64,000 nucleotides of DNA from Lichenibacterium ramalinae (GCF_004137085.1 NZ_QYBC01000006.1:1-64000), one strand, 5' to 3'. Shown: positions 21,690 through 30,495, numbered from the stretch's first letter. A program made the numbers and translations. The notes: generated from the letters alone by a model not told the origin.

Positions 21690-23114
21690 TCACACGGGAT
21701 TGGGGCGGAGATCCGTCCGGCTTCCGGGAAGCCTGAGGACGGCCCGCAAGCCCCCGAGCGGGCTCTGGTCCAACGAGAAACTCCCGCCATAGGTCCCGGC
21801 GAGATCGGTGACGATGGACAGGCCGAGCCCCGATCCCGGCTTCGATTCGTCGAGGCGCCGGCCGCGGCGCGCCACGAGGCCGCGGGCTTCGGCGTCGAGC
21901 CCCGCCCCGTCGTCGTCGACGAGGATGAGCAGCGCCGAGGGCCCGAGTTCGCCGGGGTCGTTGGTGCTGTCCACCGTGACGGTGACGCGCCCCTGCGCCC
22001 ACTTGCCGGCATTGTCGACGAGGTTGCCGACGAGGTCCTCGAGGTCCTGCTTCTCGCCGCGGAAGCGCAGGCCGTCTGGCAGGCGCGCCTCGAACACGAT
22101 GTCGCGGTCGCGGTAGATCTTGCCGAAGGTGCGGACCAGCCCCTCGATCACGGGCTTCACCTCCGTGACGTTGCCGATCACGGTCGAGCGGGCGGCGGCG
22201 CGGGCGCGGTCGAGGTAGTAGGTGACCTGGTCGCGCATGATCTGGACCTGGTCGCGCACCTTGGCGGTGAGGGCGTCCGGCTCGCCCGCGGCCTGCGCCG
22301 AGGCCTCGTTGACGATGACGCTGAGCGGGGTCTTCAGCGCGTGGGCGAGGTTGCCGACGTGGGTGCGGGCCCGATCGACGATCTCGCGGTTGGCCGCGAT
22401 CAGCAGGTTGAGTTCGTTGGCCAGGGGGGCGATGTCGCGCGGGAACTGTCCCTCGATGCGCTCGGCGTCGCCCTGCCGGATGGCGGCGACGCCCGCCCCC
22501 AGCCGCCGCAGGGGCCGCAGCCCGAAACGCACCTGCAGCATCGTCGACAGGATGAGGGCGACAGCCAGGATGGCCAGCGTCAGGCCGAGGGCGACGTTGA
22601 AGGAGCGGATGTCGGCCTCGACCTCGTCGGGCGAGGCCGCGACCTGAACGAGGTAGTGGTGCTTGTCGCCCGTGTCGATCACCCGCTCGACGATGCGCAG
22701 CCGGCGGTCGTCGGGCCCGACGGCATAGCCCTTCCGGGTGCCGCCGACCCCGGCCTCGACGCCGGCATCGGCCAGCTTGGGCAGCCGCTCGGCGAAGAGC
22801 GATCGGGAGGCGCGGATGTCGTTGGGGTCGCCGTCGAGCGGCGTGATCTGCCAGTACCAGCCCGACAGCGGAAGTTCGAACATCACCTCGCCGAGCTGGC
22901 CGAGGTTGGAGCGCGCGTCGTCGCCTGGGTCGGCGAAATTGGCGGCGAGCGCCCGCATGTAGACCGACAGGCGCTCGTCGAAGTCGCTTTCGGCCGAACG
23001 CCGGTTGATGGTGGCCAGCGAGATGCCGGCGACGAGCAGGATCAGCACGCTCCAGAAGGCGGCGGACAGGAACAGCCGCGTCGCGATGGACCGCGTGCCG
23101 AGCCAGGCCAGCAC
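21690..23114 (-). CDS. feuQ: Sensor histidine kinase, FeuQ/PhoQ-like
   Basis: This 474-residue kinase pairs with the regulator encoded immediately upstream. Membrane helices at about 13-34 and 172-194 flank a periplasmic sensor of about 135 residues with the motif LSGWYWQI, seen in PhoQ-like sensors. HAMP follows, then the H-box NLAHALKTPLSVIVNEA with phospho-acceptor His258, and an ATP-binding domain with NLVDNAGKWAQ, DDDGAGL and GSGLGLSIVTDLAGTYGG. It starts with GTG one base after the regulator stop. In rhizobia and Brucella, the FeuPQ homologue controls envelope glucan export or iron-related genes; here the target is inferred only. Confidence 0.82.
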   Translation of the reverse strand: MLAWLGTRSIATRLFLSAAFWSVLILLVAGISLATINRRSAESDFDERLSVYMRALAANFADPGDDARSNLGQLGEVMFELPLSGWYWQITPLDGDPNDIRASRSLFAERLPKLADAGVEAGVGGTRKGYAVGPDDRRLRIVERVIDTGDKHHYLVQVAASPDEVEADIRSFNVALGLTLAILAVALILSTMLQVRFGLRPLRRLGAGVAAIRQGDAERIEGQFPRDIAPLANELNLLIAANREIVDRARTHVGNLAHALKTPLSVIVNEASAQAAGEPDALTAKVRDQVQIMRDQVTYYLDRARAAARSTVIGNVTEVKPVIEGLVRTFGKIYRDRDIVFEARLPDGLRFRGEKQDLEDLVGNLVDNAGKWAQGRVTVTVDSTNDPGELGPSALLILVDDDGAGLDAEARGLVARRGRRLDESKPGSGLGLSIVTDLAGTYGGSFSLDQSPLGGLRAVLRLPGSRTDLRPNPV

Positions 23115-23115
23115 C

Positions 23116-23811
23116 TCAGGCGTCCTTCCTGGCCGCGGGTTTCTTCTCGGCCTCGGGCGGCGCCACGAGGTAGCCCAGGCCCCGCATGGTCTGGATGATG
23201 TCGACGCCGAGCTTGCGCCGCAGCCGGCCCACGAAGACCTCGATCGTGTTGGAATCGCGGTCGAAGTCCTGGTCGTAGAGGTGTTCGACGATCTCGCCGC
23301 GCGACACGATGCGGCCCATGTGGTGCATCAGGTAGGACAGAAGCCGGTATTCGTGGGAGGTGAGCTTCACGGCATTGCCATCCACGGCGACGCGTCCGGC
23401 CCGGGTGTCGAGCGTCACGGGCCCGCAGGTCAGTTCCGCGCTGGCGTGGCCGGCGGCGCGGCGCAGCAGGGCGCGCACGCGAGCCAGCACTTCCTCCATG
23501 TGGAAGGGCTTGGCGACGTAGTCGTCGGCGCCGGCGTCGAAGCCCTTGACCTTGTCGCTCCAGCGGTCCCGCGCCGTGAGGATCAGCACCGGCATGGCAC
23601 GGCCGGCCGCCCGCCAGGCCTCCAGCACCGCGATGCCGTCGCGCTTCGGCAGGCCGATGTCCAGCACCACGGCGTCGTAGGGCTCGGTGTCGCCGAGGAA
23701 ATGGCCCTCCTCGCCGTCGAAGGCGCGGTCGACGGCATAGCCCGCCCCTTCGAGGCCCGCCACGATCTGGCGGTTCAGGTCACGGTCGTCCTCGACCACC
23801 AAGAGTCTCAT
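23116..23811 (-). CDS. feuP: OmpR-family response regulator, FeuP/PhoP-like
   Basis: This is a 231-residue regulator. The receiver domain (phospho-acceptor Asp51 in DAVVLDIGLPKRDG, Lys in DDYVAKPFHMEEVLARVRAL) joins a winged-helix DNA-binding domain (KLTSHEYRLLSYLMHHMGRIVSR, SNTIEVFVGRLRRKLG). The phrase FDGEEGHFLGDTEPYDAVVLDIGLP is a strong mark of the FeuP group. The frame extends to 23940, but the ATG at 23811 gives the conserved MRLLVVEDD start and a GAGG ribosome site. A short basic Ala/Lys tail closes the protein. It heads the feuP-feuQ operon; the PepSY gene 97 bp upstream is on the same strand. Confidence 0.88.
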   Translation of the reverse strand: MRLLVVEDDRDLNRQIVAGLEGAGYAVDRAFDGEEGHFLGDTEPYDAVVLDIGLPKRDGIAVLEAWRAAGRAMPVLILTARDRWSDKVKGFDAGADDYVAKPFHMEEVLARVRALLRRAAGHASAELTCGPVTLDTRAGRVAVDGNAVKLTSHEYRLLSYLMHHMGRIVSRGEIVEHLYDQDFDRDSNTIEVFVGRLRRKLGVDIIQTMRGLGYLVAPPEAEKKPAARKDA

Positions 23812-23908
23812 CTCGCCCTCCTCAAGAGGCCGCTGCGCGGCGCGGCTCGCCTCACCATGTTCCGGGGGTCGTCCCGGACCGCCGGCGTCGTCCCGGACGG
23901 ACGGGTCG

Positions 23909-24241
23909 TCACGGCTTGCCGGGCTCGCCGAGCGGGGCACCGGTCGCGCCCGACATCAGGCGGTGGATCATGGGACCGTTCCGATCCAGCAGCGTCACGT
24001 CATAGACCAGCGCACCGTGGAACCAGCAGAGCTGGATGTCGATCGGCTCGGCGCCCGATGCGGCCGAGGCCTGCCGCATGGCACGGATCGGCGGCACGAG
24101 GTTCTGGTCGAACACGAGTTGGCGCGCCTTGGCCGGCCCCACGCAGAGCAGAGGCTGCGGCTCGTCCTGCGGGAGGGGCTGGGCCGCTGCGGCCCCGAAG
24201 CGCAAGGCCATCACGGCCCCGAGGAGGGCGGCGCGCATCAT
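23909..24241 (-). CDS. Small exported PepSY-like protein upstream of feuP
   Basis: This is a 110-residue product with a signal peptide (MMRAALLGAVMALRFGAAAAQ). The mature part has RQLVFDQNLVPPIRAMRQA and ALVYDVTLLDRNGPMIHRLMSGATG, which resembles the C-terminal strand of the PepSY fold (YxVxLLxxxG). It includes two cysteines (LLCVG, QLCWF) that could form a disulfide. Such proteins commonly lie beside PhoPQ-type systems in alphaproteobacteria and are thought to modulate periplasmic proteases or the sensor. I chose the ATG at 24241 because it opens the signal peptide. It is divergent from marR. Confidence 0.65.
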   Translation of the reverse strand: MMRAALLGAVMALRFGAAAAQPLPQDEPQPLLCVGPAKARQLVFDQNLVPPIRAMRQASAASGAEPIDIQLCWFHGALVYDVTLLDRNGPMIHRLMSGATGAPLGEPGKP

Positions 24242-24302
24242 GCCGACACATTCCGGCCGAAGCGCTGAATGCGCCGTGAATGACGGAGCGGTTTGACGGC
24301 GT

Positions 24303-24322
24303 CGATAAGGGTGCATACACAC
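24303..24322. promoter_or_regulatory. Possible MarR operator in the divergent promoter
   Basis: Between the PepSY gene and marR lies AGGGTGCATACACACCT, whose ends (GGTG/CACC) form an imperfect inverted repeat in an otherwise GC-rich gap. Autoregulating MarR proteins usually bind such sites next to their own gene. This is pattern only, without a consensus match. Confidence 0.3.
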
Positions 24323-24349
24323 CTAAAGGCGGATCGGAGCGTCGGCATC

Positions 24350-24805
24350 ATGGACGTCGAATGTACCTGTTCGGCCCTGCGCATGGCGGCGCGGCGCCTC
24401 AGCCAAGCCTATGATGCGGCCCTGGCACCGGAAAAGCTGAGCGTGTCGCAATATGCGGTGCTGAGCAACCTCGCCAAGCGCGAGGCCGAGGGGCCGCCCA
24501 GCATGGGCGAGCTGGCGGAGCGCCTCGGCCTCGACCGCACCACCCTGACCCACAACCTGCGGCCCCTGGCCCGCGACGGGCTGGTGGCCCTGGTCGCCGA
24601 TCCCCTGGACGGCCGGTCGCGGCGGGTGACGCTGACGCCCGACGGCTGGGCCAAGCGCCGGCGCTGCCAGCCGCTGTGGCGGGCCGCGCAGGACCATTTC
24701 GACCGGAGCTTCGGTACCGAGCCGTCCCGCGCGCTGCGGGACAGCCTGGCGGCGATCGCCCGGCACGCGGAGGGGACGGCGGCGCCCGTCCCGGAGAAGG
24801 ACTGA
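24350..24805 (+). CDS. MarR-family transcriptional regulator
   Basis: This is a 151-residue winged-helix regulator. The helix-turn-helix and wing are visible (GPPSMGELAERLGLDRTTLTHNLRPLARDGLVALVADPLDGRSRRVTLTPDG). The N-terminus carries a CTCSALR pair of cysteines that could act as redox or ligand sensors. The start at 24350 (MDVECTCS) is preferred over an in-frame ATG at 24293, because the family begins shortly before helix 1. The MFS gene starts 2 bp after its stop, so the regulator most likely controls this exporter in response to a small ligand. Confidence 0.88.
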   Translation: MDVECTCSALRMAARRLSQAYDAALAPEKLSVSQYAVLSNLAKREAEGPPSMGELAERLGLDRTTLTHNLRPLARDGLVALVADPLDGRSRRVTLTPDGWAKRRRCQPLWRAAQDHFDRSFGTEPSRALRDSLAAIARHAEGTAAPVPEKD

Positions 24806-24807
24806 CC

Positions 24808-26109
24808 ATGCTGGCCCGACGACTCGAAGCCATCCTCGCCCGGCGGGGCATCCACTACGCCTGGGTGGTGGGCGCCCTCACCTTCCTGACCATGCTGACC
24901 ACGGCGGGCGCCATGGGGCTGCCGGGCGCGCTGATCCTGCCGCTCAGCCGGGAATACGGCTGGTCCACCGCCACCATCTCGTCGGCGCTGGCGCTGCGCA
25001 TCATGCTGTTCGGCCTGATGGCGCCGTTTTCGGCCGCTTTCATGCTGCGGTTCGGCCTCCGCGCCGTGATCGTGACGGCCGTGGCGCTGATTTCCGCCGG
25101 GCTGCTGCTCGCCACAGCGATGACGGCCTTCTGGCACCTCCTCGTGCTGTGGGGCGTCGTGGTGGGGCTCGGCACGGGGCTGACCGCCATGGTGCTGGGC
25201 GCCACGGTGGCGAACCGCTGGTTCGTGAAGAGCCGCGGCCTCGTGCTCGGCCTGCTGACGGCGAGCGCCGCGACCGGGCAGCTCGCCTTCCTGCCGCTGG
25301 CGACGATGCTGGTCGAGCGCGTCGGCTGGCGCGCCGCCGTTTTCCCGACGGTGGCGGCCTGCGTCGCCGTCGCCGCCCTGGTGGCACTCTTCATGGTGGA
25401 CCGGCCCGAAAGCCTCGGCCTCGGCGCCTATGGCGAGGAACCCGGCCACGGCGCGCCGGCGCCGGCTGTGGGCGGGCCCGGCCCGGTCGCCCGGGCCTTC
25501 GCCATCCTGGCGGAAGCCTCGCGCGTGCCGGCCTTCTGGGCCCTCTTCGGCACCTTCTTCATCTGCGGCCTGTCGACCAACGGCCTGATCCAGAGCCACT
25601 TCATCGCCTTCTGCGCCGACTACCAGCTGAAGGAGACCGATGCGGCCTCCGTCCTCGCCCTCATGGGCATCTTCGACTTCTTCGGCACCGTCGCGTCCGG
25701 ATGGTTGTCCGACCGGTTCGACAACCGCTGGCTGCTGTTCTGGTATTATGGGCTGCGCGGCCTGTCGCTGCTTTGGCTCCCCTCCTCCACCTTCACCTTC
25801 TACGGCCTGTCGATCTTCGCGCTGTTCTACGGGCTCGACTGGATCGCCACGGTGCCGCCGACGGTGCGGCTTTCCGCCAAGCTGTTCGGGCGCGAGAAGG
25901 GACCGCTCGTCTTCGGCTGGATCTTCACCGGCCACCAGATCGGCGCCGCCTTCGCCACCTACGCGGCCGGTGCGGCCCGCACGGGGCTCGGCAACTACCT
26001 GCCGGCCTTCTACGGCGCCGGCGCCATGTGCCTCGTGGCCGCGCTGGGGGCGTTGACGGCCGGGCGCAGGCGCGCCGACGTTGCCATGACGCCCGTCGCG
26101 ACCCCATAG
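24808..26109 (+). CDS. MFS transporter (OxlT/monocarboxylate-like)
   Basis: This 433-residue carrier has 12 predicted helices: the first at HYAWVVGALTFLTMLTTAGAM, and an internal loop between halves near residues 205-225 (EEPGHGAPAPAVGGPG). The segment WLSDRFDNRWLLFWYYGLRG matches the second MFS signature loop (D-R-G/N-R). The wording GIHYAWVVGALTF and the FFICGLSTNGLIQSHFIAFC stretch are typical of OxlT/monocarboxylate-type MFS families. It is transcribed with marR. Substrate unknown. Confidence 0.85.
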   Translation: MLARRLEAILARRGIHYAWVVGALTFLTMLTTAGAMGLPGALILPLSREYGWSTATISSALALRIMLFGLMAPFSAAFMLRFGLRAVIVTAVALISAGLLLATAMTAFWHLLVLWGVVVGLGTGLTAMVLGATVANRWFVKSRGLVLGLLTASAATGQLAFLPLATMLVERVGWRAAVFPTVAACVAVAALVALFMVDRPESLGLGAYGEEPGHGAPAPAVGGPGPVARAFAILAEASRVPAFWALFGTFFICGLSTNGLIQSHFIAFCADYQLKETDAASVLALMGIFDFFGTVASGWLSDRFDNRWLLFWYYGLRGLSLLWLPSSTFTFYGLSIFALFYGLDWIATVPPTVRLSAKLFGREKGPLVFGWIFTGHQIGAAFATYAAGAARTGLGNYLPAFYGAGAMCLVAALGALTAGRRRADVAMTPVATP

Positions 26110-26186
26110 AGGGGCGGCGGCGCCGAACCGCCCGCGCGCACCCGGCCCGGCGTCGCGCCCGCCACACAGGACGAAGTGCCCCCGCG

Positions 26187-27101
26187 TTGAGCCAGAAGCC
26201 CCCCCGCCCCGGATCGCGCGGCGATCGCCCAGACACGCGGCCTCCGGCCGAAGGCAAACGCCCGGACGGCGGGAGCCGGCCTCGTGCGTCGGGGGATCGC
26301 GGGCCAGGGGATCGCGGCCGAGGCGACCGCGGCCAAGGCGACCGCGGAAGGGGCGACGGCGCGTCGCGCCCGCCGCAACCGCCGCCGGACGTCGCCTACC
26401 TGTGGGGGACGCATGCCGTCGTGGAAGCGCTGGGCTCGCACCGGCGCAAGCTGCTGCGGCTTTCGGCGACGGAGGGGGCGGCCGAACGGGTCGCGGGCCT
26501 CGCGGCCGAGCGCGGCGTGCCGGTGGTCATCGTGCCGGGCGACGGCATCGCGGCTCGGCTGCCGCGCGACGCTGTCCACCAGGGGCTGCTGCTCGAAACG
26601 CGGCGCCTGGAACCGATCGCGCTCGAGGACGTGCCGGACGACGGCATCGTGCTGCTGCTCGACCAGATCACCGATCCCCACAACGTCGGCGCCATCCTGC
26701 GCACGGCGGCGGCCTTCGGCGTCTCGGCCCTGGTCATGACCGACCGGCATGCGCCGGACCTGTCCGGCACGCTGGCCAAGGCCGCCTCGGGCGGGCTCGA
26801 ACACGTGCCGGTGGCGCTGGTCGTCAACCTGGCCCGCACGCTGGACAAGCTCGGCGAGCGCGGGTTCTTCCGCGTCGGCCTCGATTCGGCCGGCGAAGCG
26901 TCGCTCGACGACATGGAGCTGCCGCGTCCCTTGGCGCTGGTCCTCGGCGCGGAAGGCAGCGGGCTGCGGCGCCTGACCCGCGAACGTTGCGACGCGATGG
27001 CGAGGCTCGACATGCCGGGCCCTATCAAGAGCCTCAACGTCTCGAACGCCTGCGCGGTGGCGCTGACCGTCGCCCGGCTCGGGGGCCGGAGCCGGCCCTG
27101 A
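26187..27101 (+). CDS. rlmB: 23S rRNA (guanosine-2'-O-)-methyltransferase RlmB, with RG-rich extension
   Basis: This SpoU-type (SPOUT, trefoil-knot) enzyme methylates the ribose of a guanosine in 23S rRNA (G2251 in E. coli numbering). The N-terminal substrate-binding domain starts at YLWGTHAVVEAL. The knot motifs are DQITDPHNVGAILRTAAAFGV (motif 1), ALVLGAEGSGLRR (motif 2) and IKSLNVSNACAVAL (motif 3). About 75 residues precede the domain: a basic Pro/Arg/Gly stretch with four tandem GDRGx pentapeptides. I place the start at the TTG at 26187 (SQKPPRPG), which has AGGACG 11-16 bases upstream and begins just past the preceding MFS gene. No in-frame ATG exists before the core, so the exact start is uncertain. 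Confidence 0.9.
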   Translation: MSQKPPRPGSRGDRPDTRPPAEGKRPDGGSRPRASGDRGPGDRGRGDRGQGDRGRGDGASRPPQPPPDVAYLWGTHAVVEALGSHRRKLLRLSATEGAAERVAGLAAERGVPVVIVPGDGIAARLPRDAVHQGLLLETRRLEPIALEDVPDDGIVLLLDQITDPHNVGAILRTAAAFGVSALVMTDRHAPDLSGTLAKAASGGLEHVPVALVVNLARTLDKLGERGFFRVGLDSAGEASLDDMELPRPLALVLGAEGSGLRRLTRERCDAMARLDMPGPIKSLNVSNACAVALTVARLGGRSRP

Positions 27102-27102
27102 A

Positions 27103-27155
27103 CCTGGCCGGCGCCGGCCAGGGTGTTCGAAGGGTCTGGAGCCCGTCGGGCTCCA
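27103..27155. terminator. Double hairpin between convergent rlmB and the repeat protein
   Basis: A perfect 20-bp palindrome (27103-27122, CCTGGCCGGCGCCGGCCAGG) begins right after the rlmB stop. A second hairpin follows with an 8-bp stem (27137-27144 with 27148-27155, loop GTC). Between convergent genes this pair can terminate transcription from both sides. Confidence 0.65.
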
Positions 27156-27163
27156 GCGGTCCT

Positions 27164-28099
27164 TCAGTAAGCCGTGCCGACCCCGTAGCGGTAGACCATG
27201 GGCTCGACGTGGGAGCCGCCGCACCGGCAATCGGCGGGGCCGCGGCGCCCGACCGTGACGATCCGTGGGGCCGGGCCCGAATCGGCGGACGCCGCATAAG
27301 CATAGGCGTCCTCGGGGCTGTAGGGCGCGCCCGGGCTCGGTGCGAGCGGCGCTTCGGCGAACCGGGCCGGCAGCGGCGTTTCCGAGATGTAGGGTCCGCC
27401 ATAGGTGCCGGCCTGCGTGCCGACGGCGGGGGCGCCATAGATGCCGGCATCATAGGCGCCCGGCACGGCGACGGTGCCGGCATAGCCGCCATCCCCGGCA
27501 TCGCCGCCGTAGCCGCCGACGCCGTACCCGCCATAACCGCCGACGCCGTAACCGCCGTATCCCCCGACGCCGTAGCCGCCGTAGCCCCGGGCGCCATAGG
27601 CGAGCCGGCCGCGGCGGCCGAGCCGCGGTCCGATCCCGCCCGCGACGCGACCGAATCGGGCGCCCGCGACGCCGAACCGGCTCCGCCCCCCGAATGCCGG
27701 CAGCGCCGTCGCGGTATGGCCGTAGCCGCCGAAACGAAGCCGCCCGTTCCCTGCCCGCGGCAGGGCGGTGGCGGTGTGGCCGTAGAACGACGGACCAACG
27801 GCACCGGCATAGCGCAGCCCCGTGGCGGTATGGCCGAAGCCCGACACGTAGCTCCGGGTGCCGGCCCGCTCGTGGATAATGCCGGACAGCGGCGGCAGGC
27901 CGCGGGCGGTCCAACGCGGCGAGAATCCGGCGCTGCCGCGGAACGGCATGGCCCCGCCATGCATGCCGCCGCCGTGCAGGCCGCCGGTCGCCATCATCAC
28001 GGCGCCGTGTCCCATCCCGCCCGCCGTGGCGTCCGAGGCGGCCGCGACCGCGATGAGGGCCATGGCAGGACCCAGCCGAGTGATGATTCTGCCGACCAT
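27164..28099 (-). CDS. Secreted glycine/tyrosine-rich repeat protein (unknown function)
   Basis: I do not recognise a characterised family. The 311-residue product has a basic start and hydrophobic segment (ITRLGPAMALIAVAAASDATA) that looks like a signal peptide. The N-terminal region is His/Gly/Met-rich (GGMGHGAVMMATGGLHGGGMHGG). It has three spaced GHTAT boxes at 89-93, 107-111 and 127-131, then about three tandem GYGGYGVG octapeptides at 172-198, and a C-terminus with RIVTVGRRGPADCRCGGSHVEP. The CRC pair and the His/Met-rich head could bind metal, which is speculation. A GGAG ribosome site precedes the ATG by about 5 bases. It is divergent from the acetate operon, with a separate terminator. 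Confidence 0.7.
   Translation of the reverse strand: MVGRIITRLGPAMALIAVAAASDATAGGMGHGAVMMATGGLHGGGMHGGAMPFRGSAGFSPRWTARGLPPLSGIIHERAGTRSYVSGFGHTATGLRYAGAVGPSFYGHTATALPRAGNGRLRFGGYGHTATALPAFGGRSRFGVAGARFGRVAGGIGPRLGRRGRLAYGARGYGGYGVGGYGGYGVGGYGGYGVGGYGGDAGDGGYAGTVAVPGAYDAGIYGAPAVGTQAGTYGGPYISETPLPARFAEAPLAPSPGAPYSPEDAYAYAASADSGPAPRIVTVGRRGPADCRCGGSHVEPMVYRYGVGTAY
27505..27586. repeat. 24-bp tandem repeat inside the Gly/Tyr-rich gene
   Basis: Three consecutive 24-bp units (27505-27528, 27529-27552, 27553-27576) and a 10-bp partial unit differ mainly at synonymous positions, so the encoded GYGGYGVG is better conserved than the DNA. This is a coding minisatellite that could change copy number by slippage. 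Confidence 0.85.
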
Positions 28100-28440
28100 G
28101 CGACGCTCCGGAACGGGACGACCCCGCAGAGCGGCAATTTATAAAAAATTCATCTTCGGCCCAGGCCGCGTCCGGAATATGGTTAACGCATATCTCCCTT
28201 GCGTCGGCATCAGACGTCTCATAACGTTTCGGGATCGCCTCCGGAGGTTTGCCGCATCTGCGTGCCCTGGAATGCGACGACCGATTCGAGATGTGTGGAT
28301 CCGACCGCCGGGTCTCGCGCCGTTCGCCAAGGGGCCTCCCGGCCCCCCGCCGAACGGCCGCGGATGCGGCGGAACGACGCCGAGCAACGGCGCGACCCAC
28401 CGTCCCTTCGGCCGCCGGTCATCACAATGGGAGGGAATGC
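28100..28440. other. Divergent promoter region before yjcH-actP
   Basis: I see no coding region in this 341-bp gap. An AT-rich patch at about 28133-28155 (AATTTATAAAAAATTCATC) next to the repeat-protein start probably carries its promoter. A second less GC-rich stretch at about 28175-28235 may serve the acetate operon. A GGGAGG ribosome site lies at 28429-28434, just before yjcH. Confidence 0.5.
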
Positions 28441-28773
28441 ATGCTCGACAGGCAGAGCGACTTGGATCATGAGGCCGGCCGGCGGGATCGCATCCTGCGC
28501 GACCCGGCGTTCCAGACCCTCGTACGCGAACGGACGAGCTTCGCCTGGACGATGTCGATCGTGATGCTGGCCGTGTATCTCGTGTTCATCGGGCTCAGCG
28601 CCTTCGGCAAGGGCTTCATGGCCTCCACCATCGGGGACAGCTCCATCTCCTGGGGCATCGTGCTCGGGCTGTTCACGATCGTCTTCGCCTTCGCGCTGAC
28701 GGGCGTCTACGTGGCCCGCGCCAACGGCCGCTTCGACGCGCTGACGGCGCAGATCGACAGGGACGTCGCCTGA
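28441..28773 (+). CDS. yjcH: DUF485 membrane protein, YjcH-like
   Basis: This 110-residue protein has two membrane helices (about 37-57 and 70-92) and the family stretch [36 protein letters not shown]485 proteins accompany acetate/solute symporters of the ActP type and are thought to be accessory subunits. Its stop overlaps the actP ATG by one base (TGATG), which implies coupled translation. A GGGAGG motif stands 6 bases before the ATG. Confidence 0.9.
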   Translation: MLDRQSDLDHEAGRRDRILRDPAFQTLVRERTSFAWTMSIVMLAVYLVFIGLSAFGKGFMASTIGDSSISWGIVLGLFTIVFAFALTGVYVARANGRFDALTAQIDRDVA

Positions 28774-30467
28774 TGCGCCTGTCGCCGTTCCGCTCCGCCG
28801 CCCTCGCCGCCGCCCTCGCCGCCACCGCGACCGCCGCGGTCGCAGCCGGCCCCGACCTCGGCGCCACCCGGCAGAGCGCCACCAATTGGGAAGCCATCAT
28901 CATCTTCCTGGCCTTCGTGCTGCTGACGCTCGGCATCACCTACCGGGCCGCCCGCACCACGCGGTCCGCCGCCGACTTCTACGCGGCGGGCGGCAGCATC
29001 ACGCCGGGCCAGAACGCCCTTGCCATCGCCGGCGACTTCATGTCGGCGGCCTCCTTCCTCGGCATCTCGGCGCTGGTGTTCACGTCGGGCTTCGACGGCC
29101 TGATCTATTCGGTGGGGTTCCTGGTCGGCTGGCCGATCGTGCTGTTCCTCATCGCCGAGCGGCTGCGCAACCTCGGCAAGTTCACCTTCGCCGACGTCGC
29201 CTCCTTCCGCCTCGACCAGACCGCCATCCGCATCCTGTCGGCCGTCGGCACCCTCACCGTGGTGGCCTTCTACCTCATCGCCCAGATGGTCGGCGCCGGC
29301 AGCCTCATCAAGCTGCTGTTCGGCCTTCCCTACGGCTATGCCGTGGCGATCGTCGGCGTGCTGATGATCGTCTACGTGGCCTTCGGCGGCATGAAGGCCA
29401 CGACCTCCGTGCAGGTCATCAAGGCCTGCCTGCTGCTCTTCGGCGCCACCATCATGGCGCTCGCGGTGCTGTGGCACTACGGCTTCAATCCGAATGCCCT
29501 GATGGCCGACGCCGTCAAGATCCAGCCCAAGGGCGCCGCCATCCTGGGGCCCGGCGGCTTCGTCGCCGACCCGGTCTCCACCGTGTCGCTCGGCCTCGCG
29601 CTGATGTTCGGAACGGCCGGGCTGCCCCACATCCTGATGCGGTTCTTCACCGTCCGGGACGCCAGGGCGGCGCGCAAGTCGGTGTTCTATGCCACGGGCA
29701 TCATCGGCTACTTCTACGTGCTGACCTTCATCATCGGCTTCGGCGCCATCACGCTGCTGATGAACGACCCGAGCTTCTACACGGTGGCGGCGGACGGCAC
29801 CTACAACAAGCTGACCGGGCTCATCGGCGGCGGCAACATGCCGGCCCTGGCCCTGTCCAAGGCCGTCGGCGGATCGCTGTTCTACGGCTTCATCGCCGCC
29901 GTCGCCTTCGCCACCATCCTGGCGGTGGTGGCCGGGCTGACCCTCGCGGCCGCCAGCGCTGTCAGCCACGACCTTTACGCCAACGTCATCGCCCGCGGAC
30001 GGTCGAACGAACGCCGCGAGGTGCTGATCTCCAAGCTGACCGCCGTGGTGATCGGCGTCATCGCCATCGTGCTGGGCTACCTGTTCGAGACCGTGAACGT
30101 CGCCTTCATGGTCGGCCTCGCCTTCGCGGTGGCGGCGAGCTGCAACTTCCCCGTGCTGCTCATGTCGCTGATGTGGCGCGGCACCACCACGCGGGGTGCC
30201 CTGGTGGGCGGCCTGCTCGGGCTCGTGACCGCCGTCGTCATGGTGGTGCTCAGCAAGGGGGTGTGGGTCGCGGTCTTCAAGTTCCACGACGCCATCTTCC
30301 CCTACGACAACCCCGCCATCTTCTCGATGCCCCTGGCCTTCGCCGCCATCTATCTGGTCTCCAAGTCCGACACGAGCCGGCGCGCCCAGCGCGAGCGCGC
30401 GCTGTTCGAGGAGCAGTTCGTGCGGGCCGAGACCGGGATCGGCGCGGCCGGGGCCCACGCCCATTGA
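28773..30467 (+). CDS. actP: Cation/acetate symporter ActP
   Basis: This is a 564-residue sodium:solute symporter family protein that imports acetate and similar short acids. A signal-like N-terminal segment ([18 protein letters not shown]) precedes about 13 helices. Family blocks are [67 protein letters not shown] and [24 protein letters not shown]. It forms an operon with yjcH and is closed by a strong hairpin. No acetyl-CoA synthetase gene is adjacent. Confidence 0.95.
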   Translation: MRLSPFRSAALAAALAATATAAVAAGPDLGATRQSATNWEAIIIFLAFVLLTLGITYRAARTTRSAADFYAAGGSITPGQNALAIAGDFMSAASFLGISALVFTSGFDGLIYSVGFLVGWPIVLFLIAERLRNLGKFTFADVASFRLDQTAIRILSAVGTLTVVAFYLIAQMVGAGSLIKLLFGLPYGYAVAIVGVLMIVYVAFGGMKATTSVQVIKACLLLFGATIMALAVLWHYGFNPNALMADAVKIQPKGAAILGPGGFVADPVSTVSLGLALMFGTAGLPHILMRFFTVRDARAARKSVFYATGIIGYFYVLTFIIGFGAITLLMNDPSFYTVAADGTYNKLTGLIGGGNMPALALSKAVGGSLFYGFIAAVAFATILAVVAGLTLAAASAVSHDLYANVIARGRSNERREVLISKLTAVVIGVIAIVLGYLFETVNVAFMVGLAFAVAASCNFPVLLMSLMWRGTTTRGALVGGLLGLVTAVVMVVLSKGVWVAVFKFHDAIFPYDNPAIFSMPLAFAAIYLVSKSDTSRRAQRERALFEEQFVRAETGIGAAGAHAH

Positions 30468-30495
30468 CCGCGGGATCCCTCTGACGATGCCGACG

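Noticed and set aside
27490-27850. Possible CRISPR-like or minisatellite array
   Set aside because: The units keep one reading frame of a secreted protein and there are no unique spacers between repeats, so it is a coding repeat.
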